From positions 44,142 to 108,141 of the forward strand of contig NZ_JANXMI010000001.1 in NCBI RefSeq assembly GCF_025354735.1: DNA of 64,000 bases, written 5' to 3'. Source of the DNA: Rugamonas sp. GTDB lineage: Bacteria > Pseudomonadota > Gammaproteobacteria > Burkholderiales > Burkholderiaceae_D. Below are positions 28,916 through 37,872 of this stretch, in pieces; the first letter of the stretch is position 1, and every line of letters begins with the position of its first letter. A model generated the notes under the pieces. That model was not told the origin of the DNA, made no database searches, and saw only the letters and a program-made list of their open reading frames with translations. Both the position numbers and the translations under genes were made by a program.

Positions 28916-28963
28916 CCGTCGGGCCTCCTTGTTCATCGACCGTCATGCACACGTGATTGCGCC

Positions 28964-30049
28964 ATGCCTGCTTATTCCATGCCATTGACGCCGGGCGCCG
29001 ACCGGCGGGCGCGCCGCTGCGTCGTCTGCCAGCAGGCGCTGGCGGGCGGTGCCACGCTGTTCGCCGCAGCCGACGATGCATACCCGACCTGTCACGCCGT
29101 TGCTTGCCGCATGGTGGTGAGCCGGCGCGCCGATATGGGCGAGGCTAACTTTCGACATTATCTGCAAATGCAGGCGCGCCACCGGCTACAACTGGCGGCG
29201 GCGACGGCGGCGTCGGTGGCGCGCGAGCGCGCCGAGGCCGAGGAAAACGCCAACGGCTGGGCGGCGCTGCGCGCCCGGGTGGCCGGCGATCTGACGCCTG
29301 CGCCGCTGGAGCTGCTGCTGCCCTCGGGTCCGCAGCGCTCCCGCCCGCTGTCGGCGACGCGACGCGAGCGCTACCGTGCGCATCTGCTAGGTATCATCGC
29401 CGAGGCCAGCGTCATCGATCGGGCGGCGCCGGGCGACAGCGCCGCCGGACCTGACGCTGCCGATGTCGATGCCGATGCTGGATCGACGCTGGCAGGTCGT
29501 CTTTGCGGCTGGTGCGGAGGAGGGTGTTGCACCTACGGCGGCGACCAGGCTTATTTGAGCGCGGCGACCATGCGTCGCTTTATGGATGCGCAGCCGCAGT
29601 TGTCGGCAGCCGAAGTGGCGGCGGCCTATCTGGACCGGCTCGCGGGCAGCACCCAGGCCAAGTCCTGCATCAATCATACGGCGCGCGGCTGCAGCCTGCC
29701 GCGAGAGATGCGCAGCACGATCTGCAACCGGTTTTCCTGCGTCTCGCTGGCCCGTTTGCAGGCGGCGCAGCGCGGCGCGCGGGCGCAACCAGCGCAACAG
29801 ATGGACCAAGCGGGGCAAGCGGACCAAATGGACCAAGTCGAACAAGCGCATCCAGTCGAACAAGCGGTGCCGATGGTGCACGTGATATTGGTCGTGCGTC
29901 GCAAACAGGATCACTGGCGGCGCGCCGAGCCGGATCGCGACAACGCCGTCAACGCCTACGCCGTGCTGCGCGAAACGGGCGTACAGCGCATCAGCTTGCG
30001 CGCCGCGTCGCCATCGGCCGCCGCCGCCGCCGCGAGCGCCACCGATTAA
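28964..30049 (+). CDS. Cys-rich protein with YkgJ-like metal-binding pattern
   Basis: 361 residues. An N-terminal zinc-ribbon-like set, C19, C22, C43 and C48 (CVVC...CHAVAC), is followed by a helical Arg/Ala segment. Then C181, C184, C188, C189 (CGWCGGGCC) and C235, C243, C254, C259 (SCINHTARGCSLP...ICNRFSC) resemble the CxxCxxxCC...C layout of YkgJ zinc/iron-chelating proteins. The tail is low-complexity (repeated DQ/EQ dipeptides, then poly-Ala). No export signal. The weak start region leaves the exact N-terminus uncertain. Role in the T6SS cargo block unknown. Confidence 0.55.
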   Translation: MPAYSMPLTPGADRRARRCVVCQQALAGGATLFAAADDAYPTCHAVACRMVVSRRADMGEANFRHYLQMQARHRLQLAAATAASVARERAEAEENANGWAALRARVAGDLTPAPLELLLPSGPQRSRPLSATRRERYRAHLLGIIAEASVIDRAAPGDSAAGPDAADVDADAGSTLAGRLCGWCGGGCCTYGGDQAYLSAATMRRFMDAQPQLSAAEVAAAYLDRLAGSTQAKSCINHTARGCSLPREMRSTICNRFSCVSLARLQAAQRGARAQPAQQMDQAGQADQMDQVEQAHPVEQAVPMVHVILVVRRKQDHWRRAEPDRDNAVNAYAVLRETGVQRISLRAASPSAAAAAASATD

Positions 30050-30431
30050 CGCCGCGCCGCGATAACCAGCCCGGCAACGGGCGCGTTCAACTCGGTGCGC
30101 AGCACGTCGCGCCGCACCTCGAGCACGGTCAAGCCGGCGCCGCTCAGCGCTGCGCGCGCATACGCTTCGGCATGGCTGTGGCGCCCGTGCGGATGCAGTT
30201 GGAAGCTGCCGTCGCCGCCCGGTTCTTCCAGCGTGAACACCAGACTTGCTGGTGCAGCAGCACGCCCAGGTAGTGCAGCGCGTCGGGATGGCGGGGCTGG
30301 GTCGCGAGGATGGCGCGGTAGCGGCGCTCGGCGTCGCCCGGCTTGCCGGCCTGGTGGGCGGCGATGGCCAGGCGCAGCGCGGCGTCCAGCGGCGCGGCGC
30401 GCGGACGGGCCGGCGCGGATGGTTTGTTCAT
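30046..30431 (-). pseudogene. Remnant of TPR-methyltransferase gene with large internal deletion and frameshift
   Basis: From ATG 30431 the first 62 codons encode a normal TPR start (HQAGKPGDAERRYRAILATQPRHPDALHYLGVLLHQQ). At about 30246 the frame breaks. In another frame the sequence reads LVFTLEE...GSFQLHPHGRHSHAEAYARAAL...VLRTELNAPVAGLVIAARR, which is the end of TPR-plus-methyltransferase proteins. The roughly 300 residues that normally lie between are missing. The stop overlaps that of the convergent Cys-rich gene. Confidence 0.65.
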
Positions 30432-30543
30432 GGGTTTTCCTGTCGCTGACGATACGCTTAGCTTAAAGCAAAACGTTGCAAGAAAGTACTTCCTACGCCA
30501 TACTGTCTGCACGAAAGCGCGCCCGCGCGCACAGGAGAGCGGC

Positions 30544-30933
30544 ATGCCTAACCAGGTTTCGATGGGAGCGATGATGACCTGCACTTTTGGCGCGGCGCCG
30601 TCGTCCCTGGTCGTGTTACCGGTCAACAAGGTGTTGTGCGAAGGCCCGCCGGCCGCCAACATCATGGACCACATGCCGATGGTCAACATCATGCCCTTCG
30701 GCATGTGCAGCTCGATGGCCAATCCCATGGTCATCGCCGCCACCGCCGCCGCGCTGGGCGTGCCCACGCCGATGCCGTGCATCCCGATGACCATGGCGCC
30801 GTGGGTGCCGGGCGCGCCGACGGTGTTGATCGCCAATATGCCGGCGCTCGACAACGTCTCGAAATGCCTGTGCAACTGGGGCGGCGCGATCGCGTTCACC
30901 ACGGCCGGCACCGTCAAGACCATGATTCCTTAA
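30544..30933 (+). CDS. PAAR-like DUF4280 protein
   Basis: 129 residues with GGAGAGC before the ATG. It begins PNQVSMGAMMTCTFGAAPSSLVVLP and ends VLIANMPALDNVSKCLCNWGGAI, typical of DUF4280. The three-fold recurrence of PM/NIM/MPC motifs agrees with the PAAR-like beta-prism fold. It lies 24 bases before vgrG, so it probably forms the spike tip and may carry one of the neighbouring cargo proteins. Confidence 0.85.
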   Translation: MPNQVSMGAMMTCTFGAAPSSLVVLPVNKVLCEGPPAANIMDHMPMVNIMPFGMCSSMANPMVIAATAAALGVPTPMPCIPMTMAPWVPGAPTVLIANMPALDNVSKCLCNWGGAIAFTTAGTVKTMIP

Positions 30934-30957
30934 ATCAGACCGATATAGAGATCCCCG

Positions 30958-32901
30958 ATGCCCGCAACGCAAGTCGACCGCGACATATCCGTCACCTCCG
31001 CGCTGCCGGACGACACCCTGCTGTTCCTCTCGATGAGCGGTAGCGAACAGCTGGGCCGGCTGTCGGAATACCGCGTCCAGCTCAGCAGCGCCAAGAGGGA
31101 CATCCAGATCGGCGCCGTGCTGGGCAAGACCATGGGCATCCACGTCAACCTGGCCGACGGCGGCGTGCGCCATTTCAACGGCGTCGTCACGGGCTTTCGC
31201 AGCAACGGCTGGGATGGCGATTCGGCGGCCTACGAGGCGACCATCCATCCGTGGCTGTGGCTGCTGACGCGCTCGGCGAACTGCCGCATCTTCCAGGACT
31301 TGTCGGTGCCCGACATCGTCGCCCAGGTCTGCGGCGCGCCGGCGTACGGCGGCCTGGCCGACCTGTCGGCCGGCGCGCTCGGCGGCAACTACGCGGCGCT
31401 GCCGTATTGCGTGCAGTACCGCGAGACCGACTTCAATTTTGTCTGCCGCCTGCTGGAGAGCGTCGGCATCTATTTTTTCTTCACGCACGACGCCGATAAA
31501 CACACGATGGTGCTGGCCGATTCCTACGGCGCCCACGTGCCCATCGCCGGCGACGCGCTGAAGTTTTGCAGCGAGGACAGGCGCCTGAGCGGCGACGACG
31601 AGATGGTGTTCTCGTGGTCGGCGTCGGGCGAAATCCAGTCCAGCGCCTACACCCTCGACGACTTCGATTTCGAGAAGGCGGCCGCCAGCAGCAGCGGCGG
31701 CTTGCTGGTGAAGTCGACCATCGCCACGGCGTTCGATCAGGCGGCGTACGAGATGTACGACTATCCGGGCGGCTATGTTCTGGCGGCCGACGGCACCGCC
31801 TTGGCGCGCGGGCGCATGGAAAGCCTGCACGGCCAGTGCGAGCGCATCGACGCCGCCAGCAACGCGCGCGCGCTGTACACGGGCGGGCTGTTCACGCTGG
31901 CCGAGCATCCGCGCGACGACCAGAACCGCGACTACCTGGTGACCGAGGCCAGTTACGCGCTCAAGGGCTCGGACTACCGCAGCGGCGGCGGCGGCGGGGT
32001 CGAGTTCCAGGTGACGCTGGCGGCGATCGGCAAGGAGCACGCGTTCCGGCCCCTGCCGGTCACGCGCAAGCCGGTGGTGCGGGGGCCGCAGACGGCGATG
32101 GTGGTCGGCAAGGCCGGCGAGGAAATCTGGACCGACAAATATGGCCGCGTCAAGGTGCAGTTTCACTGGGACCGCCTGGGCAAGGACGACGAGAAAAGTT
32201 CATGCTGGGTGCGCGTGTCGCAAAGCTGGGCCGGCAAGGGCTGGGGCGCGATCTTCATTCCGCGCATCGGCATGGAGGTGGTGGTCGAATTCCTGGAGGG
32301 CGATCCGGACCGGCCCCTGATCACCGGCTGCGTCTACAACTCGGACGCGCTGCCGCCGTACGCGCTGCCGGCCGAGCAGACCAAGTCCACCCTCAAGTCC
32401 AATTCCACGCTGGGCGGCGAGGGCTACAACGAGCTGCGTTTCGAGGACAAGAAGGGCGCGGAGGAAGTCTACGTGCAGGCCGAGCGCGATTTCAAGCGCG
32501 TGGTCAAGAACAACGACACGCTCAAGGTCGGCTTCGAGACGGCCGCCAAGGGCGACCAGGATATCGCCATCAAGAACGACCGCCTGCTCGACGTCGGCCA
32601 TGACGAGACGATCAAGGTCGGCAACGACGAGACCATCACCATCGGCCGGGACCAGAGCCTGGACGTCAAGGGCGACCAGAAGGTCAAGGTCGGCAAGACC
32701 ATCGTCATCGAGGCCGGCACCTCGATCGAGTTGAAGGTGGGCGGCAGCAGCATCAAGATCGAGGCCGGCAAGATCACCATCAAGTCGGCCGAGATCGAGA
32801 TCGCCGCCGACGCGAATATGAAGGTCAACGCGGGCGCGATGATGGACGTCAAGGCCGGCGCCGTCATGACGCTGGCCGGCGCGCTGGTGAAGATCAATTG
32901 A
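30958..32901 (+). CDS. vgrG: T6SS spike protein VgrG (TssI)
   Basis: 647 residues: gp27-like part (~1-380, YCVQYRETDFNFVCRLLESVGIYFFF), the gp5 OB-fold signature (IWTDKYGRVKVQFHWDR ... CWVRVSQSWAGKGWGAIFIPRIGMEVVVEFLEGDPDRPLITG), then a beta-helix of repeated valine/isoleucine motifs. It ends at the beta-helix (ALVKIN) with no C-terminal effector extension, so cargo should attach non-covalently through the PAAR-like protein or adaptors. Confidence 0.96.
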   Translation: MPATQVDRDISVTSALPDDTLLFLSMSGSEQLGRLSEYRVQLSSAKRDIQIGAVLGKTMGIHVNLADGGVRHFNGVVTGFRSNGWDGDSAAYEATIHPWLWLLTRSANCRIFQDLSVPDIVAQVCGAPAYGGLADLSAGALGGNYAALPYCVQYRETDFNFVCRLLESVGIYFFFTHDADKHTMVLADSYGAHVPIAGDALKFCSEDRRLSGDDEMVFSWSASGEIQSSAYTLDDFDFEKAAASSSGGLLVKSTIATAFDQAAYEMYDYPGGYVLAADGTALARGRMESLHGQCERIDAASNARALYTGGLFTLAEHPRDDQNRDYLVTEASYALKGSDYRSGGGGGVEFQVTLAAIGKEHAFRPLPVTRKPVVRGPQTAMVVGKAGEEIWTDKYGRVKVQFHWDRLGKDDEKSSCWVRVSQSWAGKGWGAIFIPRIGMEVVVEFLEGDPDRPLITGCVYNSDALPPYALPAEQTKSTLKSNSTLGGEGYNELRFEDKKGAEEVYVQAERDFKRVVKNNDTLKVGFETAAKGDQDIAIKNDRLLDVGHDETIKVGNDETITIGRDQSLDVKGDQKVKVGKTIVIEAGTSIELKVGGSSIKIEAGKITIKSAEIEIAADANMKVNAGAMMDVKAGAVMTLAGALVKIN

Positions 32902-33107
32902 CGGCGGCGCATGCCGGCCCCGTGCGCGGCTTTTGTCCGCGCCGCGCGACGATGCCGGCGGCGGCTGTTTTTAATGCCCAGATGATCGAAAATGCAACGT
33001 ATAATTGATCGCCGCCGTGACTGTTGACGTTTGCTTCGATGGTGCCCGGCCGCCCGGCCTTCCCGGGGTCGCCGGCGCCCCACCTGCCACCCATATTGCC
33101 TGATCCG

Positions 33108-35063
33108 ATGCCGTTAACCCTGAGTATTTTGACTTACCGCAACCAGCCGGCGCCGCACGCGTCGGCGGGGCACTTCACCGAGGCTGGCGGGGCCCTGGGC
33201 CGCGCGCCCGATAACCTGCTGGTGCTCGACGACGCCAGCAAATACATCTCGCGCACGCACGCGCAGGTGGCGTTCCGCGGCGGCGCGTATTTCCTGGAAG
33301 ATGTGGGCAGCAATCCCAGCGTGGTCAACGACCGGCCGCTGGGCAAGGGCCGCGACATCGCGCTGGCCGACGGCGACCGCATCGTCATCGGCGACTATCA
33401 GCTGGAAGCGCGCATCACCGTCGCGGCGCCGGCCGCGCCGTGGCTGCCGCCGGCGCCGCTGAACGACACGGCCCTGCCGCTGTTCGTGCCGCCGCCCGTG
33501 GCCGCGCCGGCGTCCTTGCCGCCGCTGGAGCCGGCACCCGCCGCGCCCGTGGCTCCCTCCTATCACCAGGGCGCCGTCGATGCGCTGGCCGGCGCGCGCA
33601 TCCTCGATGTGCGTCCCTGCGACGACGCCGGCGCGGCGCTCGACGATCCGCTGGGCCTGAACCTGTTCGGCGCGCCGCCGCTGGCGCCGCCGGCCCAGCC
33701 CGTGCCCGGCGACCTCGGCTTGAACCTGGCGCCGCAATACCGCGCCGCCGAAAGCGACCATGTGTCGCCCGAGCTGGTGCCGTTCCGCCTGCCGGTCGGC
33801 GGAGCGCAGCCCTACAGTCCGATGCCGATGCAGGCCCCGGCGCCGATGCCGCCGCCGGCGCGTCCGGCTGGCGGCTACGCGATCCCCGCCGACTACGATC
33901 CTCTGGCCGATTTTTTGCCGCGCGTGACCACGCCGGCGCCAGCGCCTGCCGCTTACGCCCATGCGGCACCGACGCCGACAGCCCATGCCGCGCCTGCGCC
34001 GATGCCGATCCCGACCGATGATGCCGTACCGTCGCCCGTGGCCTTCGCCGCGCCGGCGCCCATCGTCCAGAGCGCGCCGGCATCCGACGCATGGCCTCAA
34101 TTCGCGTTGCCGGCCGATGTCGCGCCGCTGTCCGCCGCTACCGCCGCGCCGTCTTCGGACCGCGCTGGCGAGAGTGCTGATGCGGCGCAGATGCTGATGT
34201 CGGCGCCGCATCCGGCGGTCGAGTCGGCACCGGCACCGACGTCGCAGCAGCCAGCGCAGCACCAGCCACAACAGCCGCAGCCGCAACAGCCGCAACAGCC
34301 GCAACAGCCGCAACAGCCGCAACAGCCGCTTCAGCAGGCGACCATCGCCGCGCCAACGCCAACGCCAACGCCAACGCCAACGCCAACGCCAACGCCAGCG
34401 GTCGCAGCGCCCGCGTCGGCCGTCGCGCCGTCGTCCAGCGCTGCGCCAGCATCCGTCGCCGGCGCCAGCGACAGCGAAGTGCTGCAAGCGCTGCTGCGCG
34501 GCTTGGGCCTGCCGGACCTGCCGCTGAACCGTTCCGGCGTCCAGATCGCCGAAACCGTGGGCGCGATGCTGCGCGAGGCCACCGCCGGCACCATGGAAGT
34601 GCTGATGGCGCGCGCGCTGACCAAACGGGAAAGCCGCATCGACATGACGATGATTTCGATCAGCGCCAACAATCCACTCAAGTTCTTCCCGAATTCCGAT
34701 AGCGCGCTCAAGCAGATGCTCACCAACGGCATGGCCGGCTACATGGCGCCGGTGCAAGCCATGCACAGCGCCTTCGACGACTTGAAGGCGCACGAACTGG
34801 CCGTCATCGCCGGCATGCGGGCGGCGTTGGCGGCGGTGCTGCACCGCTTCGACCCGGCCCAGATCGAAAGCCGGCTGGCCGTGCCGACCGTGATGGACAA
34901 GATGATGGCCTCGCACCGCAAGGCCAAGATGTGGGACCGCCTGGTCGAGTTGTACGGCGAGATCGCGCGCGAGGCCGACGACGATTTGCAGCGCCTGTTC
35001 GGCGAGAAATTCTCGGAAGCCTACGAAGAGCAGGTCGAACGCCTGCGCCGGGCCGGCAAGTAG
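33108..35063 (+). CDS. tagH: T6SS FHA-domain protein TagH
   Basis: 651 residues from MPLTLSILTY; no strong Shine-Dalgarno site is seen. The N-terminal FHA domain (~1-100) has GRAPDNLLVLDDASKYISRTHAQV, with the phosphothreonine-binding Arg/Ser/His positions. A very long Pro/Ala linker follows (~110-460), containing QQP and PT tandem repeats. The C-terminal TagH domain starts near SEVLQALLRGLGLPDLPL and includes NPLKFFPNSDSALKQML. In H1-T6SS, Fha1 is phosphorylated by PpkA to trigger assembly; ppkA and pppA are encoded in this window. Confidence 0.92.
   Translation: MPLTLSILTYRNQPAPHASAGHFTEAGGALGRAPDNLLVLDDASKYISRTHAQVAFRGGAYFLEDVGSNPSVVNDRPLGKGRDIALADGDRIVIGDYQLEARITVAAPAAPWLPPAPLNDTALPLFVPPPVAAPASLPPLEPAPAAPVAPSYHQGAVDALAGARILDVRPCDDAGAALDDPLGLNLFGAPPLAPPAQPVPGDLGLNLAPQYRAAESDHVSPELVPFRLPVGGAQPYSPMPMQAPAPMPPPARPAGGYAIPADYDPLADFLPRVTTPAPAPAAYAHAAPTPTAHAAPAPMPIPTDDAVPSPVAFAAPAPIVQSAPASDAWPQFALPADVAPLSAATAAPSSDRAGESADAAQMLMSAPHPAVESAPAPTSQQPAQHQPQQPQPQQPQQPQQPQQPQQPLQQATIAAPTPTPTPTPTPTPTPAVAAPASAVAPSSSAAPASVAGASDSEVLQALLRGLGLPDLPLNRSGVQIAETVGAMLREATAGTMEVLMARALTKRESRIDMTMISISANNPLKFFPNSDSALKQMLTNGMAGYMAPVQAMHSAFDDLKAHELAVIAGMRAALAAVLHRFDPAQIESRLAVPTVMDKMMASHRKAKMWDRLVELYGEIAREADDDLQRLFGEKFSEAYEEQVERLRRAGK
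34268..34402. repeat. Two in-gene microsatellites in tagH (CAACAGCCG and ACGCCA units)
   Basis: At about 34268-34338 a CAACAGCCG-type 9-base unit repeats and encodes QQP. At about 34350-34396 ACGCCA repeats and encodes PT. Both are in frame within the linker of TagH. Units are multiples of three, so copy-number change would alter linker length without breaking the frame. Confidence 0.75.
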
Positions 35064-35093
35064 CCCGGGAATCACACTAAAAATTGGGGCATC

Positions 35094-36425
35094 ATGGCGT
35101 GGAAAAATAAAGTAGTCTGGTCCGAAGGCATGTTGCTGCAACCGCAGCACTTGCAGCAGCACGACCGTTATTGGCAGAGCCACCTGGAGGCGCGGGTGGC
35201 CGCCCTGGCGCCTTACGGCTACGGTTTTTCGGCGCTCCAGCTCGACGAGCAGCAACTGGCGCTGGGCAAGCTGGCGCTGCAATCGTGCCGCGCCGTGCTG
35301 CCCGACGGCACGCCCTTCGACCTGCCGTCCGAGGACGAGCTGCCGCTGCCGCTGGACGTGCCGGCCGACGCGCGCAACGTGCTGGTGGTGCTGGCGCTGC
35401 CGCTGCGCCGCCACGGCGTGGCCGAAGTGGGCAACCTCGACGGCGCCGACAATTTCGCCCGCCACCGCAGCGACGATTACGAAGTGTGGGACAGCAATGG
35501 CCTCGACAACAGCGCCCTGATGCAGGTCGGCAAGCTGCGCCTGCGCATCGCGCTCGAAAGCGAAGTCGTGAACGCCTACGCCACGCTGGGCATCGCCCGC
35601 ATCGTCGAGCGTCGCGCCGACAACCGCGTCGTGCTCGATCCCGAGTATTGCGCGCCGTGCCTGGACTTCCGCGCCGCGCCGCGCCTGGCCGGTTTCGCCG
35701 ACGAACTGCTCGGCCTGCTGCACCAGCGTGGCGACGCGCTGGCCGGGCGGCTGTCGCAGCCGGGCGCGGCGGGCGCCGCCGAAATCGCCGATTTCCTGCT
35801 GCTGCAATTGCTCAACCGCGTCGAGCCGCTGTTCATCCACCTGGCCGGCGCCACCGGCATGCACCCGGAGCGCCTCTACCGCGCGCTGCTCGAGCTGGCC
35901 GGCGAGCTGGCCACCTTCACCGAGGCCGGCAAGCGCGCCGCCGCCTATCCGCTCTACCGCCACGACCATCTGGCCGAAAGTTTCGCGCCGCTGATCGCCG
36001 ACTTGCGGCGCGCGCTGTCGACCGTGATGGATGCGCAGGCGGTGCCGATTCCGCTCGAAGAACGCCAGTTCGGCATCCGCGTGGCCGTGTTGGCCGACAA
36101 GGAACTGTTGCGCACGGCCAGCTTCGTGCTGGCGGTGAACGCGCAGATGCCGGCCGAGATGGTGCGCAACGCCTTCCCGGCGCAGGTCAAGATAGGCTCG
36201 GTGGAAAAGATCCGCGTCCTGGTCAACCTGCAATTGCCCGGCATCGGCCTGCGCGCCTTGCCGGTGGCGCCGCGCCAGCTGCCATTTTATGCCGGCTACA
36301 CGTATTTCGAGCTGGACCGCAGCAGCGAATATTTCCTGCACCTTAATAACTCGGCCGGTTTCGCGATGCATGTGGCCGGCGATTTTCCGGGATTGCAGAT
36401 GCAGTTCTGGGCCATCAGAAGGTAG
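35094..36425 (+). CDS. tssK: T6SS baseplate-membrane connector TssK
   Basis: 443 residues with the usual opening KVVWSEGMLLQPQHLQQHDRYWQ and closing FELDRSSEYFLHLNNSAGFAMHVAGDFPGLQMQFWAIRR. TssK trimers link the baseplate to TssL/TssM. It begins only 30 bases after tagH, leaving no room for tssJ, which commonly lies at this point in related clusters. Confidence 0.95.
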   Translation: MAWKNKVVWSEGMLLQPQHLQQHDRYWQSHLEARVAALAPYGYGFSALQLDEQQLALGKLALQSCRAVLPDGTPFDLPSEDELPLPLDVPADARNVLVVLALPLRRHGVAEVGNLDGADNFARHRSDDYEVWDSNGLDNSALMQVGKLRLRIALESEVVNAYATLGIARIVERRADNRVVLDPEYCAPCLDFRAAPRLAGFADELLGLLHQRGDALAGRLSQPGAAGAAEIADFLLLQLLNRVEPLFIHLAGATGMHPERLYRALLELAGELATFTEAGKRAAAYPLYRHDHLAESFAPLIADLRRALSTVMDAQAVPIPLEERQFGIRVAVLADKELLRTASFVLAVNAQMPAEMVRNAFPAQVKIGSVEKIRVLVNLQLPGIGLRALPVAPRQLPFYAGYTYFELDRSSEYFLHLNNSAGFAMHVAGDFPGLQMQFWAIRR

Positions 36426-36431
36426 GCCGGC

Positions 36432-37826
36432 GTGAGCACACAAGACCCACTGGACCCCCGGCAAGATCCGGACGCGACCATGATGGTGCCGACGCCGGGC
36501 GGGCGCCGCGCGGCGCCGGCACCTGCGCCGGCCACGCCGCCGCTGGCAGCATCGGCCGACGCCACCATCGCCGGCGGCGTCATCCCGTCCGCCGCGCCGG
36601 CACCGGCCGCACCATCGCCTTCGTTGCCCTCGTCCGGCGTGGTCGGCGTGGCCAGCGCGCCGGGCAGCGGCCTCAACCCGCTGGTGCGCGCCGCCAATCC
36701 CTTGCTCGACCTGGTGGTGCCGTTGCGCACCACCGCCCAGCCGCCCGACCTGCTGCCATTGCGCGAGCGCCTGGCGCTGGCCATCAAGACCTTTGAAGCG
36801 GACGCCCGCGCCGGCGGCGTCGACAGCGAAGCCATCGCCGCCGCGCGCTACGCTCTGTGCACGCTGCTCGACGAAACCATCGCCAGCACGGCCTGGGGCA
36901 GCGGCGTGTGGAGCACGCGCAGCCTGCTGGTGGCCTTCCATAACGAAGCGTCCGGCGGTGAAAAAGTATTCCTCATCCTGCAACGCCTGAGCCAGAATCC
37001 GGCCGCCAATCTGGACTTGCTGGAACTGATGTATTTATGCCTGTCGCTGGGGCTGGAAGGCCGCTACCGCATGGTCGACCAGGGCCAGGCGCAACTGGCC
37101 ACGCTGCGCGAACGGCTGCTGCAACTGATACGCCAGCACCGCGGCGGCTACGAAGCCGACCTGTCGCCGGCCTGGCGCGGCGAGGGCGCGCAGGCGCCGT
37201 CGCCGCTGCGCCGCGTTCCGGTCTGGGTGCTGATCGCCGCCGCCGCCGTGCTGCTGCTGATCATTCAGCTAGTGTGCAGCATGATGCTGAACCGCGCGTC
37301 CGACCCGGTGTTCGCCGGCCTGTCGAAAATCCACGTGCTGCAAACGGTGCCGGTGGCGCCGCGCGCGCCGCCGCCGCCCGCGCCGGCCCGCATCGCCGGT
37401 TTCCTGGCGACGGAAGTCGCGCAGGGCCTGGTGAGCGTGCATGAAACGGCCGAACGCTGCGTCATCACCGTGCGCGGCGACGGCATGTTCGACTCCGGCA
37501 GCGCCGAAGTGCAGGGCCGGGTCGCGCCGCTGCTGGCGCGCATCGGCGCGGCGCTCAACACGCTGCCGGGCAAGGTCATCGTCATCGGCCACACGGACGA
37601 CACCAAGCCCGGCCTGTCGGCCCGCTACCCGTCGAACTACGATTTGTCCAAGGCCCGCGCCGGCGCCGTGCTGGCTGCGCTGGCCGAACAGGCCGGGCCG
37701 CCCGGCCGCTACGGCGCCGAAGGGCGCGGCGACACCGAGCCGCAGGTGGCCAACGACACACCGGCCAACCGCGCGCGCAACCGCCGCGTCGACATCGTGG
37801 TATTGACCCCGGCGCTGGCGCCATGA
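36432..37826 (+). CDS. tssL: T6SS inner-membrane protein TssL with OmpA-like domain
   Basis: 464 residues. Pro/Ala-rich start (~1-85), DotU/IcmH domain (~85-240: NPLLDLVVPLRTTAQPPDLLPLRERL; LLDETIASTAWGSGVWSTRSLLVAFHNEASGGEKVF), one transmembrane helix (VWVLIAAAAVLLLIIQLVCSM, ~256-277), then a periplasmic OmpA/MotB-like peptidoglycan-binding domain (DSGSAEVQGRVAPLL; VIGHTDDT; NRRVDIVV). Starts six bases after tssK. The built-in peptidoglycan anchor is notable because no tssJ lipoprotein gene is present. Confidence 0.95.
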   Translation: MSTQDPLDPRQDPDATMMVPTPGGRRAAPAPAPATPPLAASADATIAGGVIPSAAPAPAAPSPSLPSSGVVGVASAPGSGLNPLVRAANPLLDLVVPLRTTAQPPDLLPLRERLALAIKTFEADARAGGVDSEAIAAARYALCTLLDETIASTAWGSGVWSTRSLLVAFHNEASGGEKVFLILQRLSQNPAANLDLLELMYLCLSLGLEGRYRMVDQGQAQLATLRERLLQLIRQHRGGYEADLSPAWRGEGAQAPSPLRRVPVWVLIAAAAVLLLIIQLVCSMMLNRASDPVFAGLSKIHVLQTVPVAPRAPPPPAPARIAGFLATEVAQGLVSVHETAERCVITVRGDGMFDSGSAEVQGRVAPLLARIGAALNTLPGKVIVIGHTDDTKPGLSARYPSNYDLSKARAGAVLAALAEQAGPPGRYGAEGRGDTEPQVANDTPANRARNRRVDIVVLTPALAP

Positions 37827-37872
37827 CGGCCAGCGCCTTTTCCCAATTCTTGGGCCGCCGCGGCGGACGACT

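Noticed and set aside
30432..30923. Minus-strand open frame joining the TPR remnant to sequence antisense to the DUF4280 gene
   Set aside because: The part upstream of 30431 is the complement of a well-supported PAAR-like gene and resembles no protein; the TPR reading starts at its own ATG.
34268..34402. Regular short repeats that could suggest a CRISPR or iteron array
   Set aside because: Units are 6 or 9 bases without spacers and lie in frame within tagH, coding QQP and PT.
33114..36983. A very long open frame on the minus strand opposite tagH, tssK and tssL
   Set aside because: It is the GC-rich shadow of real genes, with His/Arg/Gly-biased composition, no domains and no ribosome-binding site. 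Similar antisense frames across the window were discarded.
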